From positions 1 through 39,059 of the forward strand of contig NZ_JADPUN010000239.1 in the NCBI RefSeq assembly GCF_015690345.1: 39,059 bases of DNA, given 5' to 3'. This stretch comes from Plantactinospora alkalitolerans (GTDB taxonomy: Bacteria > Actinomycetota > Actinomycetes > Mycobacteriales > Micromonosporaceae). Position 1 is the stretch's first letter. Every line of letters starts with the position of its first letter. Below the pieces are notes generated by a model. It was not told where the DNA came from. It saw nothing but the letters and a program-made list of their open reading frames with translations, and searched no databases. This document shows positions 1-8,460 of the stretch, piece after piece. A program made the translations under genes and the position numbers.

Positions 1-443
1 CCGATGCTCGGCGGCGGGTGGGGGTCGCCGAACGGGTGTCCGAGGCGATGCGCGCCCCCGGCCTCCTCGGCGTCGGCGGCGTCGTCGGCGCGCCCCGAGG
101 CCGCCTGCCCGACCCGGGCACAGTAGAACGCGCCGGACCGGTAGTGCAGCAGTGCCGGGTCGGTCGGCCGGACGGCGAGCGCCACCGCGGCGTTCCCCTC
201 GTGTCCGGAGGAGCCGATGGTGTAGAACCCCTCGCCGAAGCTGCGTAACCAGCGGGCCGCCAGGTCCAGGTGCCGGCTGACGAGTTGGGCGTCGTACAGT
301 TCCAGGGCCCGTCCGCCGTCGAGCGTGCCGCCGTCCCGGACCGGCTCCTCGGCCGACCGCCCGGACGTCGATGCCGAGACGGCACCGACCGCCTCCCGGA
401 ACCGTTCGTCGAGATCTTGAGGGGTGGTCACGTCGGACAGCAT
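1..443 (-). CDS. Thiamine-diphosphate-dependent 2-oxoacid dehydrogenase E1, N-terminal part (cut by window edge)
   Basis: About 147 codons are readable without a stop from ATG at 443 down to base 1; the rest lies outside the window. A charged leader is followed by RWLRSFGEGFYTIGSSGHEG and then LLHYRSGAF. This is the pattern of the E1-alpha domain of branched-chain or related 2-oxoacid dehydrogenases, where the GSSGHE(G) region helps shape the active site and subunit contacts. Family knowledge: these enzymes decarboxylate 2-oxoacids on thiamine diphosphate and pass the acyl group to a lipoyl E2. I cannot tell whether this is a separate alpha chain or an alpha-beta fusion. The ribosome site is weak, and a GTG four codons further in is an alternative start. 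It is transcribed divergently from the phosphatase gene at 721. Confidence 0.75.
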   Translation of the reverse strand, partial: MLSDVTTPQDLDERFREAVGAVSASTSGRSAEEPVRDGGTLDGGRALELYDAQLVSRHLDLAARWLRSFGEGFYTIGSSGHEGNAAVALAVRPTDPALLHYRSGAFYCARVGQAASGRADDAADAEEAGGAHRLGHPFGDPHPPPSI

Positions 444-720
444 TACCGACTTCGGCCACCCCTGACCACTCAGACACGTCACAACTGGACAGTGTGTCGC
501 AACCGTCAGTTCGTGCCCGATTCCGCCGCGCCCGGCCCGGCCGCCGACCCCCGAGCCGCCACACCGGACTCCGGCACATCGGTTCCGACCGATTCGGGCA
601 ATGCCCCTCCCTTCCCTTCACTCGATGTTCGACGGGTAGCTATCGCGATGATCGACCCCATGAACCGGTGATCGCCAGGCTGCTCCCAGTCTGTCCCCCC
701 ACAGATCCTGGGAGATCCCG

Positions 721-2373
721 ATGGCCCTGTCCCGCCGTACCCTCCTGCTCTCCGGCGCCGCGGTCGGTGCCGCCGGCGCGGTCACCGTGCTGCCCTCGGC
801 GGCCGTTGCCGGCCGGCCGCTCCGCACCGACCCCTTCACCCTCGGCGTTGCCTCCGGTGACCCGGACCACGACGGTTTCGTGCTCTGGACCCGGTTGGCC
901 CCGACCCCGCTCGCCGAGGACGGCCTGGGCGGGATGTCGAACCGGCCCGTGCCGGTGCGCTGGGAACTCGCCGCCGACGAGCGGTTCCGGCGCGTCGTAC
1001 GGCGCGGTACCGCCGTGGCCCGCCCCGAGGCGGGGCACAGCGTGCACGTCGAACTGGGCGGCCTACAACCGGGACGCGAGTACTTCTACCGGTTCCACGC
1101 CGAGCGGCACACCTCGCCGGTCGGCCGGACCCGCACCGCGCCGGCGCCGTGGGCCTCCGGCGGGAAACTCGTGATGGCCTTCGCCTCCTGCTCGCAGTTC
1201 GAGCACGGCTACTTCACCGCCTACCGGCGGCTGGCCGAGGAGGACCCGGACCTGGTCCTGCACCTGGGCGACTACCAGTACGAGTACACCAAGGACTCGT
1301 ACAACATCCCGGGCGGCAACCCGCGCGACCACGAGGGCCCGGAAACCGTCACCCTGGCCAACTACCGGCAGCGGCACGCGCAGTACAAGTCCGACCCGGA
1401 CCTGCAGGCCGCGCACCAGGTCGCACCCTGGGTGGTGGTCTTCGACGACCACGAGGTCGACAACAACTGGGCCGACGAGGCGTACGAGAAGCCGGAGATC
1501 CCGCAGCCGGACTTCCTGGCCCGGCGGGCGGCGGCGTTCCAGGCGTACTACGAGAACATGCCGCTGCGCCGCACCTCGATCCCGCGCGGCATCGACCTGC
1601 AGCTCTACCGCCGAATCCGGTGGGGCCGGCTGGCCAACTTCCACATGATGGACACCCGGCAGTACCGGGACGACCAGGCCTGCGGCGACGGCACGAAGGA
1701 CTGCCCGGCCGCCCTCGACCCGGCCCGCTCCATCACCGGCGCGGAGCAGGAGCGCTGGCTGATCGACGGCTTCCGGCGCTCGGAGGCCCGCTGGGACGTC
1801 CTCGGCCAGCAGGTCTTCTTCGGCCAGCGGGACACCGACGCCGGCCCGGCCAAGTTCACCTCGATGGACAGCTGGGACGGGTACGTCGGCTCCCGGGACC
1901 GGATCACCCGGGGCTGGGTCGAGGCCCGGGTCCGGAACACGCTGGTGCTCACCGGTGACGTGCACGCGCACTGGGCCACCGACCTCAAACTCGACTACGA
2001 CGACCCGACCTCGCGGACGGTCGGCAGCGAACTCGTCTGCTCGTCGATCACCTCGGGCGGTGACGGCGCCGACTCGGTGACCGGCAGCCACCCGTACTTC
2101 CCGCACAACCCGCACCTGCGGTTCCACAACAACCAGCGCGGCTACGTGCTGACCCGGTTCACCGAGCGGGAGTTCCAGGCGGACTTCAGGGTCCTGCCGC
2201 ACGTCACCACGCCGGGAGCACCGGTGCACACCCGGGCGTCGTTCGTGGTCGCCGACCGGGTGCCGGGGCTGCACCAGACGTACGACCGCCCGGTCGACCC
2301 GGCCACCACCGCCGCCCGGTCCGGCGTCGACCAGGCCGCCGAGACCCGGGCCCAGGAGACCCTCCGCCCCTGA
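721..2373 (+). CDS. phoD: PhoD-family alkaline phosphatase/phosphodiesterase, Tat-exported
   Basis: 550 aa. The N-terminus has a twin-arginine signal (SRRTLLLSGAAVGAAGA, residues 4-20), so the enzyme should be exported folded. A PhoD N-terminal beta domain (about 35-150) precedes the metallophosphatase domain. Metal-site motifs are visible: FASCSQFEHGYF (about 157-168), LHLGDYQYEY, FDDHEVDNNW and LTGDVHAHW. Family knowledge: PhoD enzymes hydrolyse phosphomono- and diesters, including teichoic-acid-type polymers, using Fe/Ca, and scavenge phosphate outside the cell. The length is typical. The start has a plausible GGGAG ribosome site at about 708-713. It is monocistronic and converges on the gene at 2502. 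A weak PHO-box-like repeat lies upstream (see findings). The symbol names the family; direct orthology to a characterised PhoD is inference. Confidence 0.9.
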   Translation: MALSRRTLLLSGAAVGAAGAVTVLPSAAVAGRPLRTDPFTLGVASGDPDHDGFVLWTRLAPTPLAEDGLGGMSNRPVPVRWELAADERFRRVVRRGTAVARPEAGHSVHVELGGLQPGREYFYRFHAERHTSPVGRTRTAPAPWASGGKLVMAFASCSQFEHGYFTAYRRLAEEDPDLVLHLGDYQYEYTKDSYNIPGGNPRDHEGPETVTLANYRQRHAQYKSDPDLQAAHQVAPWVVVFDDHEVDNNWADEAYEKPEIPQPDFLARRAAAFQAYYENMPLRRTSIPRGIDLQLYRRIRWGRLANFHMMDTRQYRDDQACGDGTKDCPAALDPARSITGAEQERWLIDGFRRSEARWDVLGQQVFFGQRDTDAGPAKFTSMDSWDGYVGSRDRITRGWVEARVRNTLVLTGDVHAHWATDLKLDYDDPTSRTVGSELVCSSITSGGDGADSVTGSHPYFPHNPHLRFHNNQRGYVLTRFTEREFQADFRVLPHVTTPGAPVHTRASFVVADRVPGLHQTYDRPVDPATTAARSGVDQAAETRAQETLRP

Positions 2374-2402
2374 CCGCGCCCGCCACGCCGACCCGGTGGT
2401 CC

Positions 2403-2446
2403 CGCCGGGTCGACGTGGCGGCTCCGCCGGGTCGACGTGGCGGCTC
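2403..2446. repeat. 22-bp tandem duplication in the phoD/muiA-like convergent gap
   Basis: Two perfect head-to-tail copies of a 22-bp unit (2403-2424 and 2425-2446) lie in the 128-bp gap between two convergent genes. The unit is CG-rich and starts CGCCGGGTCGACG. It sits 30 bp after the phoD stop codon. No coding or terminator role is evident; it looks like a recent slippage duplication. Confidence 0.85.
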
Positions 2447-2501
2447 CCGCACCGCCGGTGCCGCCCGCCCCGCCGACCCCGGGTACTTCCGCCGACCTCG
2501 C

Positions 2502-4193
2502 CTACTCCCGCCAACCGACCATCTCGACGCCCCTGGTCAGTTCCACCCGGAGCCCGAGCACGATCTCCCGGGACTGTCCCGGCGGAAGCTCCAGTCGCCA
2601 GATCAACTCGCCCAACCCGGCCCGCTCGTCCGGAGCCGGATCGAGGCGCAGCTCCCGGACCGTGATCCCCTCGCTCTGGGACACCGGAAGCTGGTCGAGG
2701 ACCGTCAGCCGGGCCGGCCGGGGAGTGTGGTTCGCCACGCTGATCCGGTACTCCGCCTCCCGACGCCGGGTCGAGCCCAACGTGACCTTCGTGTCGCTGC
2801 GCCGGACCAGCTCGCGCTTCACCCTGATCCGGTCGTCCTGGCCGAGCGCCAACTTGACCTCCTCGCCGGGCGCCCAGGTCGGCAGCGTCGTACCGCCGAC
2901 GAAGTCGCCGCCGTGGAACACCGACGCAGGACCGGGCAGCAGGGTGTGCGCGGAGTTGTTGACCGCCGTCGCCCGCAGGTGGACCCCGGGGGTACGGATC
3001 GGCGCGGTGAGGTAGTCGAGCCGGGTCGGCAGCTCGAGCGTGGCGACGACGGCGCGGTGGCTGCCGCCGTCGGCGGGTACGGCCACGGTGCGGGCCGGCT
3101 GGTAGGTCGCCGCCATCACGCCCTGTTCCAGGGTGGCGGTGGGCTGTGCCACCGGGGCGACCCGGCGCGGCGCGGCACCCGGCGACCGTGGTCTGCCGCC
3201 CGGCGGCGGCACGGGTGTGCCGGCGGCCGCGACCGCGTACCCCGGTCCACCGCCCGGGCCGCCCTCCGCACCGCTGAACCCGATCGGCTCCGCCTGGCGC
3301 AGGTACCACGGGACCAACTCCGGCAGGGTCGTACCACCGCTGGTCGGGCGCGCGGTCGAGAGCAGCAGTTCGCACTCCGGCCAGTCCTCCCCGGTGCGCT
3401 GGCTGACCAGTCCGAACCAGGTGAGCGTCAGCGTCTCGTCGACCAGCCGCAGGTCGTACGACGAGGTCCAGCCCGCACCCTCCACCACGTACGACAGTTC
3501 GAGCCGCACCTCCTCCGCCGCGGCCCCGTCCGCGTCCTCCGGCTCGGCACCCTCAGGCTCGTCCCGGACCGGCCCGTCATCCTCCGGCCCGTCATCCTCC
3601 GGCTCGATCCGCAGGGTCACCTCGGCGACGAGCCGGTCCGCCGGCCGCTCGCCGGACAGCGCGGCCAGCTCACGCTCGACGGCGGCCAGGCGGTCCGACG
3701 TCTCGTCCCGGCGGCGGCTCAGCTCCCGCCGCCGGGCCTGGCTCGCGGCGGTCTGCTCGGCCACCGAGTCCGCGAACCCCGCGACGTCGGCCGGCGACGC
3801 GTCACCGGCCGCGAGGGCCCGCGCGTAGCTGCCGCCCGCCCGCTGGGCGAGCAGGGTCAGGAAGTCGGCTCGCTGCCCCTCGACCGCGTCGGCGTCGGCC
3901 AGCTCGGCCAGCTCGGCGTTCAGGGCGCGACGCCGGAACGCCAACTCGGCGGCGGTGCCCTCGGTGGCCCGGGGCCGTACCTCCGTCAGCACATCCACCC
4001 CGAGCACGGTCGCCGGACCTCGACCTCCCACCCGGAGCGAATCACGCCGCAGGCCGAGCGGCAGCGGCCCGAACCGCACCCGGTGCTCGCGTTCTCCGGC
4101 GGGCAGGTTGAGGTCGATCCGGCGGGTAACCCGGGCCCGGTCCGGATAGACCGTCACGGCGACGATCGGCGCGTCGATCGGGGATGGCGTCAT
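2502..4193 (-). CDS. MuiA-like protein (DUF4140/DUF4139, mucoidy-inhibitor A family)
   Basis: 563 aa from ATG at 4193. The N-terminal part (about 5-110, IVAVTVYPDRARVTRR then HRVRFGPLPLGL) matches the DUF4140 beta domain. An Arg/Glu-rich helical, probably coiled-coil segment follows (about 115-185). The DUF4139 beta-rich domain (about 215-560) has LELSYVVEGAGWTSSYDLRL, then TGEDWPECELLLSTARP, with a Gly/Pro-rich linker at about 315-345. Family knowledge: named after a Pseudomonas gene whose product suppresses mucoidy; the biochemical activity is unknown. There is no signal peptide, so it is probably cytoplasmic. An acidic EDDGPEDDGP stretch (about 205-225) is a small internal duplication. It lies downstream of the YjbQ gene on the same strand, separated by a palindromic element. 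Confidence 0.8.
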   Translation of the reverse strand: MTPSPIDAPIVAVTVYPDRARVTRRIDLNLPAGEREHRVRFGPLPLGLRRDSLRVGGRGPATVLGVDVLTEVRPRATEGTAAELAFRRRALNAELAELADADAVEGQRADFLTLLAQRAGGSYARALAAGDASPADVAGFADSVAEQTAASQARRRELSRRRDETSDRLAAVERELAALSGERPADRLVAEVTLRIEPEDDGPEDDGPVRDEPEGAEPEDADGAAAEEVRLELSYVVEGAGWTSSYDLRLVDETLTLTWFGLVSQRTGEDWPECELLLSTARPTSGGTTLPELVPWYLRQAEPIGFSGAEGGPGGGPGYAVAAAGTPVPPPGGRPRSPGAAPRRVAPVAQPTATLEQGVMAATYQPARTVAVPADGGSHRAVVATLELPTRLDYLTAPIRTPGVHLRATAVNNSAHTLLPGPASVFHGGDFVGGTTLPTWAPGEEVKLALGQDDRIRVKRELVRRSDTKVTLGSTRRREAEYRISVANHTPRPARLTVLDQLPVSQSEGITVRELRLDPAPDERAGLGELIWRLELPPGQSREIVLGLRVELTRGVEMVGWRE

Positions 4194-4218
4194 CGCGCGA
4201 GGCTACCGGCCCACCCCT

Positions 4219-4272
4219 GTAAGGAAGGGCCCCTTCTTATCGCTTTCTGTAGAAGAAGGGTCCCCTCCTAAC
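4219..4272. repeat. 54-bp palindromic element, copy 1
   Basis: Left arm GTAAGGAAGGGCCCCTTCT and the right arm (ending CCCTCCTAAC) pair at 16 of 19 positions around a T-rich loop (TATCGCTTTCTGTAG). It lies between the YjbQ gene, whose stop is at 4285, and the start of the MuiA-like gene at 4193, so it could terminate or attenuate transcription between them. Related copies are at 34972-35025 and 38932-38982. Confidence 0.85.
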
Positions 4273-4284
4273 AGCTCTGACAGC

Positions 4285-4689
4285 TCAGCCGGGCAGGAAG
4301 GAGAACCGGACCTGCCGGGTGGTGTTGTCGCCGTTGGGGTCGACCAGGCAGATCGACTGCCAGGTACCGAGCGCGAGCCGGCCGTCCAGCACGGGCAGCG
4401 TCGCGTACGGCGGCACGAAGGCCGGCAGTACGTGGTCGCGCCCGTGCCCCGGTGATCCGTGCCGGTGCCGCCAGCGGTCGTCGGTGGGCAGCAGGTCGTC
4501 GAGCGCGGTCAGCAGGTCGTCGTCCGAACCCGCCCCGGTCTCGATGATCGCCAGTCCGGCCGTGGCGTGCGGTACGAAGACGTGCAGAAGCCCGTCGCCC
4601 TTACCGGCGAGGAACTGCTCGGCCTCCCGGGTGATGTCCCGGACCACTGGTCGGGACCCGGTCCGGATCGTGATCACCTCGCTCTGCAT
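4285..4689 (-). CDS. YjbQ family protein (UPF0047)
   Basis: 134 aa from ATG at 4689, giving MQSEVITIRTGSRPVVRDIT. The family's hallmark stretch is present: LLHVFVPHATAGLAIIE (about 39-55), then an acidic DDDLLTALDDLLP, a His-rich RHRHGSPGHGRDH segment and DGRLALGTWQSICLVD near the end. The length matches the family. Family knowledge: compact trimeric proteins with a conserved His/Asp site; weak thiamine-phosphate synthase activity has been reported for E. coli YjbQ, and the true role is unsettled. Upstream in-frame starts exist, but that extension is low-complexity Arg/Pro and unlike the family. The gene diverges from aceE. Confidence 0.87.
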   Translation of the reverse strand: MQSEVITIRTGSRPVVRDITREAEQFLAGKGDGLLHVFVPHATAGLAIIETGAGSDDDLLTALDDLLPTDDRWRHRHGSPGHGRDHVLPAFVPPYATLPVLDGRLALGTWQSICLVDPNGDNTTRQVRFSFLPG

Positions 4690-4997
4690 GACGCCCAGTC
4701 TGCCGGAGCGGACGAGGCCGGCGCAGCCGGGCGGACGGGGCAAAGCCGGACGTCGCCGGCGCCCCGGTGGACGAGGCACAGCCGGGCGGACGAGGCGGCG
4801 CCGCGGACGGCGGGGCGAGAGGTCCCGGACGATCTCCAGCCGCAAGATCTTCGGCGAAGACCGCCATGTTGCCGGAAAGTTACCCCCGGGTACCTGTGTC
4901 GAGCATCGCCTCTACGCGGTCTAGACGTGACGGAGCTAGGCATCAGGGGGCAGGATGGCGCTAGAGACCTATCCCACACACAACCTAGGGAACGCCT
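4690..4997. other. Intergenic region between yjbQ-like gene and aceE (divergent promoters)
   Basis: This 308-bp region must hold the promoters of both divergent genes. The yjbQ-proximal half is GC-rich with repeated CCGGGCGGACG-like words. The aceE-proximal half (about 4850-4997) is more AT-containing, with TCTAGACGTGAC near 4918 and CTAGAGACC near 4961. I could not fix a -10/-35 pair. A purine-rich CTAGGGAA about 6 bases before the GTG at 4998 may act as ribosome site. Confidence 0.4.
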
Positions 4998-7754
4998 GTG
5001 GCCACGGAACGCAAGCGCCCGGTGATCAGCGACGGCCTGCCGAGCCAGCTTCCGGACATCGACCCCGAAGAAACCAGCGAGTGGGTCGAGTCGCTTGACG
5101 GTGTCATTGACGACCGGGGTGCCAAACGCGCCAGGTACGTCATGCTGCGCCTGCTGGAGCGGGCCAGGGAGCGCCAGGTCGGGGTGCCGCCCCTGACCAC
5201 CACCGACTACATCAACACGATCCCGCCGGAGCAGGAACCCTGGTTCCCCGGCGACGAGCACATAGAGCGACGGATCCGGGCGTACATCCGATGGAACGCC
5301 GCCATGCTCGTGCACCGCGCGCAGCGGCCGGAGATCGGTGTCGGCGGTCACATCTCCACCTACGCGAGCTCGGCCTCGCTCTACGAGGTCGGCTTCAACC
5401 ACTTCTTCCGGGGCAAGAACCATCCGGGCGGCGGCGACCAGATCTTCTACCAGGGCCACGGCTCGCCCGGCATGTACGCCCGGGCGTTCATGGAGGGCCG
5501 GCTGTCCGAGGATCAGCTCGACGGCTTCCGGCAGGAGCTCTCGCATCCGGGCGGCGGGCTGCCGTCGTACCCGCATCCGCGGCTGATGCCGGACTTCTGG
5601 GAGTTCCCTACGGTCTCGATGGGGCTTGGCGGGATCAACGCGATCTACCAGGCCCGGTTCAACCGCTACCTGCACCACCGGGGCATCAAGGACACCTCCG
5701 ACCAGCACGTATGGGCGTTCCTCGGCGACGGTGAGATGGACGAGGTGGAGTCGCTGGGCGCGATCGGCGTGGCGGCCCGCGAGGAGTTGGACAACCTCAC
5801 CTTCGTGATCAACTGCAACCTCCAGCGGCTGGACGGTCCGGTCCGGGGCAACGGCAAGGTGATGCAGGAACTGGAGGCGTTCTTCCGGGGCGCCGGCTGG
5901 AACGTCATCAAGGTCGTCTGGGGCCGGGAGTGGGACCCGCTGCTCGCCGCGGACACCGACGGCGCGCTGGTCAACCTGATGAACACCACGGCGGACGGCG
6001 ACTACCAGACCTACAAGGCGGAGTCCGGGGCGTACGTCCGGGAGCACTTCTTCGGCCGCGATCCGCGGACCCGCAAGATGGTCGACGGGCTCAGCGACGA
6101 CGAGATCTGGAACCTGAAGCGGGGCGGGCACGACTACCGGAAGCTCTACGCGGCCTACAAGGCGGCCACCGAGCACACCGGCCAGCCGACGGTGATCCTG
6201 GCCAAGACGATCAAGGGTTGGACGCTCGGTTCGAGCTTCGAGGGCCGCAACGCGACCCACCAGATGAAGAAGCTGACGCTGGACGACCTGAAGACCTTCC
6301 GCGACCGTCTCTACCTGGACATCCCGGACGAGAAGCTGGAGACCAACCCGTACCTGCCGCCGTACTACCACCCCGGCGAGAAGTCCGAGGAGATGGAGTA
6401 CCTGCGGGAGCGGCGGCAGCAGCTCGGCGGCTACCTGCCCTCGCGGCGGACCGCCTGGACGCCGCTGGCGGTCCCCGGCCCGGAACGGTTCGCCGACGTC
6501 AAGCGGGGCTCCGGCAAGCAGAAGATCGCCACCACGATGGCGTTCGTCCGGCTGCTCAAGGACGTGATGAAGGACCGGGAGTTCGGCAAGCGGTTCGTGC
6601 CGATCATCCCGGACGAGGCCCGGACCTTCGGGATGGACTCGCTCTTCCCGACCCAGAAGATCTACTCGCCGCACGGCCAGAAGTACACCTCGGTCGACCG
6701 GGAGCTGTTCCTGTCGTACAAGGAGTCCACCACCGGGCAGATCCTGCACGAGGGGATCAACGAGGCCGGCTCGGTCGCCTCGTTCACCGCCGCCGGCTCG
6801 GCGTACGCCACGCACGGCGAGCCGATGATCCCGTTGTACATCTTCTATTCGATGTTCGGCTTCCAGCGCACCGGTGACGCGTTCTGGGCGGCGGCCGACC
6901 AGATGACCCGGGGCTTCGTGCTCGGTGCCACCGCCGGCCGGACCACGCTCAACGGTGAGGGCCTGCAGCACGAGGACGGCCACTCGCACCTGATCGCCGC
7001 GACCAACCCGGCCGTGGTGGCGTACGACCCGGCGTTCGCGTTCGAGATGGCACACATCTTCGAGAACGGCCTGCACCGGATGTACGGCGAGAAGCCGGAG
7101 AACGTCTTCTACTACCTGACCGTCTACAACGAGCCGATCCTGCAGCCGGTGGAGCCGGCCGAGGTCGACGTGGACGGGCTGCTCCGGGGGATCTACCGGT
7201 ACTCGCCGGCCCCCTCGGTCCCGGGCCAGGACGGCGGCACCGCACCGCGGGCCAACATCCTCGCCTCCGGTACCGGTATGCAGTGGGCGTTGAAGGCACA
7301 GAACCTGCTGGCCCAGGACTGGGGGGTGGCGGCCGACGTCTGGTCGGTGACCTCCTGGACCGAGCTGCGCCGGGACGCGGTGGAGTGCGAGCAGTACAAC
7401 CTCCTGCACCCCGGTGACGAGCAGCGGGTGCCGTACGTCCAGCGCAAGCTGGCCGACGCCGAGGGACCGGTGGTGGCGGTCAGCGACTGGATGCGGGCGG
7501 TACCCGACCTGATCTCCCGCTGGATTCCGGGCGACTACACCTCGCTGGGCACCGACGGCTTCGGCCTGTCGGACACCCGGCACGCGCTGCGCCGGCACTT
7601 CCACGTGGACGCGGAGTCGGTGGCCGTGGCCACGCTGGGCCAGTTGGCGCTCCGTGGGGTGGTCCCGGCGTCGGTGCCGGCGGAGGCGGCGAAGAAGTAC
7701 GCGATCGACGACATCGCGGCTGCCCCGGTGGGCGAGACCGGCGGGGACTCCTGA
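4998..7754 (+). CDS. aceE: Pyruvate dehydrogenase E1 component, homodimeric type
   Basis: 918 aa, the usual size of single-chain AceE. It decarboxylates pyruvate on thiamine diphosphate and transfers the acetyl group to lipoylated E2. The start GTG at 4998 gives [20 protein letters not shown]. The first transketolase-like domain has [20 protein letters not shown] (about 114-133) and the diphosphate/Mg motif [10 protein letters not shown] (about 243-252) ending in [12 protein letters not shown]. The second domain has [15 protein letters not shown]-like sequence at about 535-550 and the E1 motif EGINEAG (about 587-593). The sequence is intact throughout. It is monocistronic, followed by a bidirectional terminator hairpin shared with the convergent SRPBCC gene. 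The same 2-oxoacid chemistry appears in the partial gene at 1-443, but that is a different family. Confidence 0.96.
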   Translation: MATERKRPVISDGLPSQLPDIDPEETSEWVESLDGVIDDRGAKRARYVMLRLLERARERQVGVPPLTTTDYINTIPPEQEPWFPGDEHIERRIRAYIRWNAAMLVHRAQRPEIGVGGHISTYASSASLYEVGFNHFFRGKNHPGGGDQIFYQGHGSPGMYARAFMEGRLSEDQLDGFRQELSHPGGGLPSYPHPRLMPDFWEFPTVSMGLGGINAIYQARFNRYLHHRGIKDTSDQHVWAFLGDGEMDEVESLGAIGVAAREELDNLTFVINCNLQRLDGPVRGNGKVMQELEAFFRGAGWNVIKVVWGREWDPLLAADTDGALVNLMNTTADGDYQTYKAESGAYVREHFFGRDPRTRKMVDGLSDDEIWNLKRGGHDYRKLYAAYKAATEHTGQPTVILAKTIKGWTLGSSFEGRNATHQMKKLTLDDLKTFRDRLYLDIPDEKLETNPYLPPYYHPGEKSEEMEYLRERRQQLGGYLPSRRTAWTPLAVPGPERFADVKRGSGKQKIATTMAFVRLLKDVMKDREFGKRFVPIIPDEARTFGMDSLFPTQKIYSPHGQKYTSVDRELFLSYKESTTGQILHEGINEAGSVASFTAAGSAYATHGEPMIPLYIFYSMFGFQRTGDAFWAAADQMTRGFVLGATAGRTTLNGEGLQHEDGHSHLIAATNPAVVAYDPAFAFEMAHIFENGLHRMYGEKPENVFYYLTVYNEPILQPVEPAEVDVDGLLRGIYRYSPAPSVPGQDGGTAPRANILASGTGMQWALKAQNLLAQDWGVAADVWSVTSWTELRRDAVECEQYNLLHPGDEQRVPYVQRKLADAEGPVVAVSDWMRAVPDLISRWIPGDYTSLGTDGFGLSDTRHALRRHFHVDAESVAVATLGQLALRGVVPASVPAEAAKKYAIDDIAAAPVGETGGDS

Positions 7755-7779
7755 TCGCTGATCGCTGAGCCAGGTCCGG

Positions 7780-7817
7780 GAGGGGCGGGTTGTCGCAGTC
7801 GCGGCAGCCCGCCCCTC
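7780..7817. terminator. Bidirectional terminator-like hairpin between aceE and the SRPBCC gene
   Basis: A 13-bp stem (7780-7792 GAGGGGCGGGTTG, 7805-7817 CAGCCCGCCCCTC; one G-U pair) closes a 12-nt loop. The right arm overlaps the stop codon of the convergent gene at 7816. There is no U-tract, as is common in actinomycetes. Confidence 0.7.
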
Positions 7818-8253
7818 AGCCGACCGTGGCCATCCCGGTGAGCCGGGCGAGCGAACCCTCGAGATCGGCCCCGACGCGGCGCATCCCCCAGCGCAGCAGC
7901 GCCCCGCTGACCGGGCCGGCGGGCCAGCGCACCATGATCAGGCGTACCGAGGTGCCGTCCTCCTCCGGGGCGAGTTCGACGTACACCTCGGTGCGCGCCT
8001 CGGCGCGCGCGCCGGAGCCCTCGACCCGCTCGCGCCACGCGATCAGCGTCGGCTCCTGGTAGGCGATCACCTCGGCGTCCAACGCCCGACCGGCCGCGTG
8101 CACCCGCTGCCGTCGGCCGATCCCCTCGCCGGAGAGCACCTCCGCCTGTCGCACCCCGGCCAGCCAACCCGGCAGGTCCTCGGCGCGCTGGACCAGGTCC
8201 CAGACGGCCTCGATCGGCGCCGACACCCGCGTGCTGCGTTCTATGAGCATCAT
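7816..8253 (-). CDS. SRPBCC/polyketide-cyclase-like lipid-binding fold protein
   Basis: 145 aa. The start ATG at 8253 is chosen because GGAGG at 8263-8267 sits 9 bases upstream; an adjacent ATG at 8250 is equally in frame. The sequence follows the START/SRPBCC pattern: RSTRVSAPIEAVWDLVQRAEDLPGW at the N-terminus (first strand plus helix), a central beta sheet with VIAYQEPTLIAWRERVEG, and a long C-terminal amphipathic helix (GALLRWGMRRVGADLEGSL). Family knowledge: a cavity fold that binds hydrophobic ligands; many actinobacterial members are uncharacterised. No catalytic residues can be assigned. It is a single gene converging on aceE. Confidence 0.8.
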   Translation of the reverse strand: MMLIERSTRVSAPIEAVWDLVQRAEDLPGWLAGVRQAEVLSGEGIGRRQRVHAAGRALDAEVIAYQEPTLIAWRERVEGSGARAEARTEVYVELAPEEDGTSVRLIMVRWPAGPVSGALLRWGMRRVGADLEGSLARLTGMATVG

Positions 8254-8447
8254 CCCTAGCCGCCTCCATTGCGGACAACCTGTGACCATTCGCAGCTTAT
8301 TCACGAATACGGGCCAAATCGGGCTATTGCGGGATGACACGCCGGAATGAACTACCACCGTGAAGTTCGGCCGGCTGGTGATCCGACGGGTGCCACCGGC
8401 GAAGCGGCGGCGGGAAACCTGGTGGCGGGCCGCCCGGGAGGTCTGCG

Positions 8448-8460
8448 TAGGCTTGGCCCG
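8448..8460 (+). promoter_or_regulatory. Candidate -10 box for a leaderless gltX transcript
   Basis: TAGGCT at 8448-8453 fits the TANNNT -10 pattern of actinobacterial housekeeping promoters. It lies 6 bases before the GTG start at 8460, so transcription could begin at the start codon itself. No convincing -35 is seen, and a GGGAGG further upstream (8436-8441) is too far away to be a normal ribosome site. Confidence 0.3.

Noticed and set aside
473-498. GACAC-N16-GTGTC inverted repeat upstream of the E1 gene
   Set aside because: Five-base arms this far apart are expected by chance, and no promoter could be aligned to them.
1063-3375. Long minus-strand open frame across phoD and the muiA-like gene
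   Set aside because: It spans two well-supported genes, has low-complexity Arg/Gly/Val composition and no recognisable motif.
4674-7604. Very long open frame (over 900 codons) on the minus strand opposite aceE
   Set aside because: It is the mirror frame of a highly conserved gene in GC-rich DNA, is Val/Arg/His-rich with no domain, and has no ribosome site.
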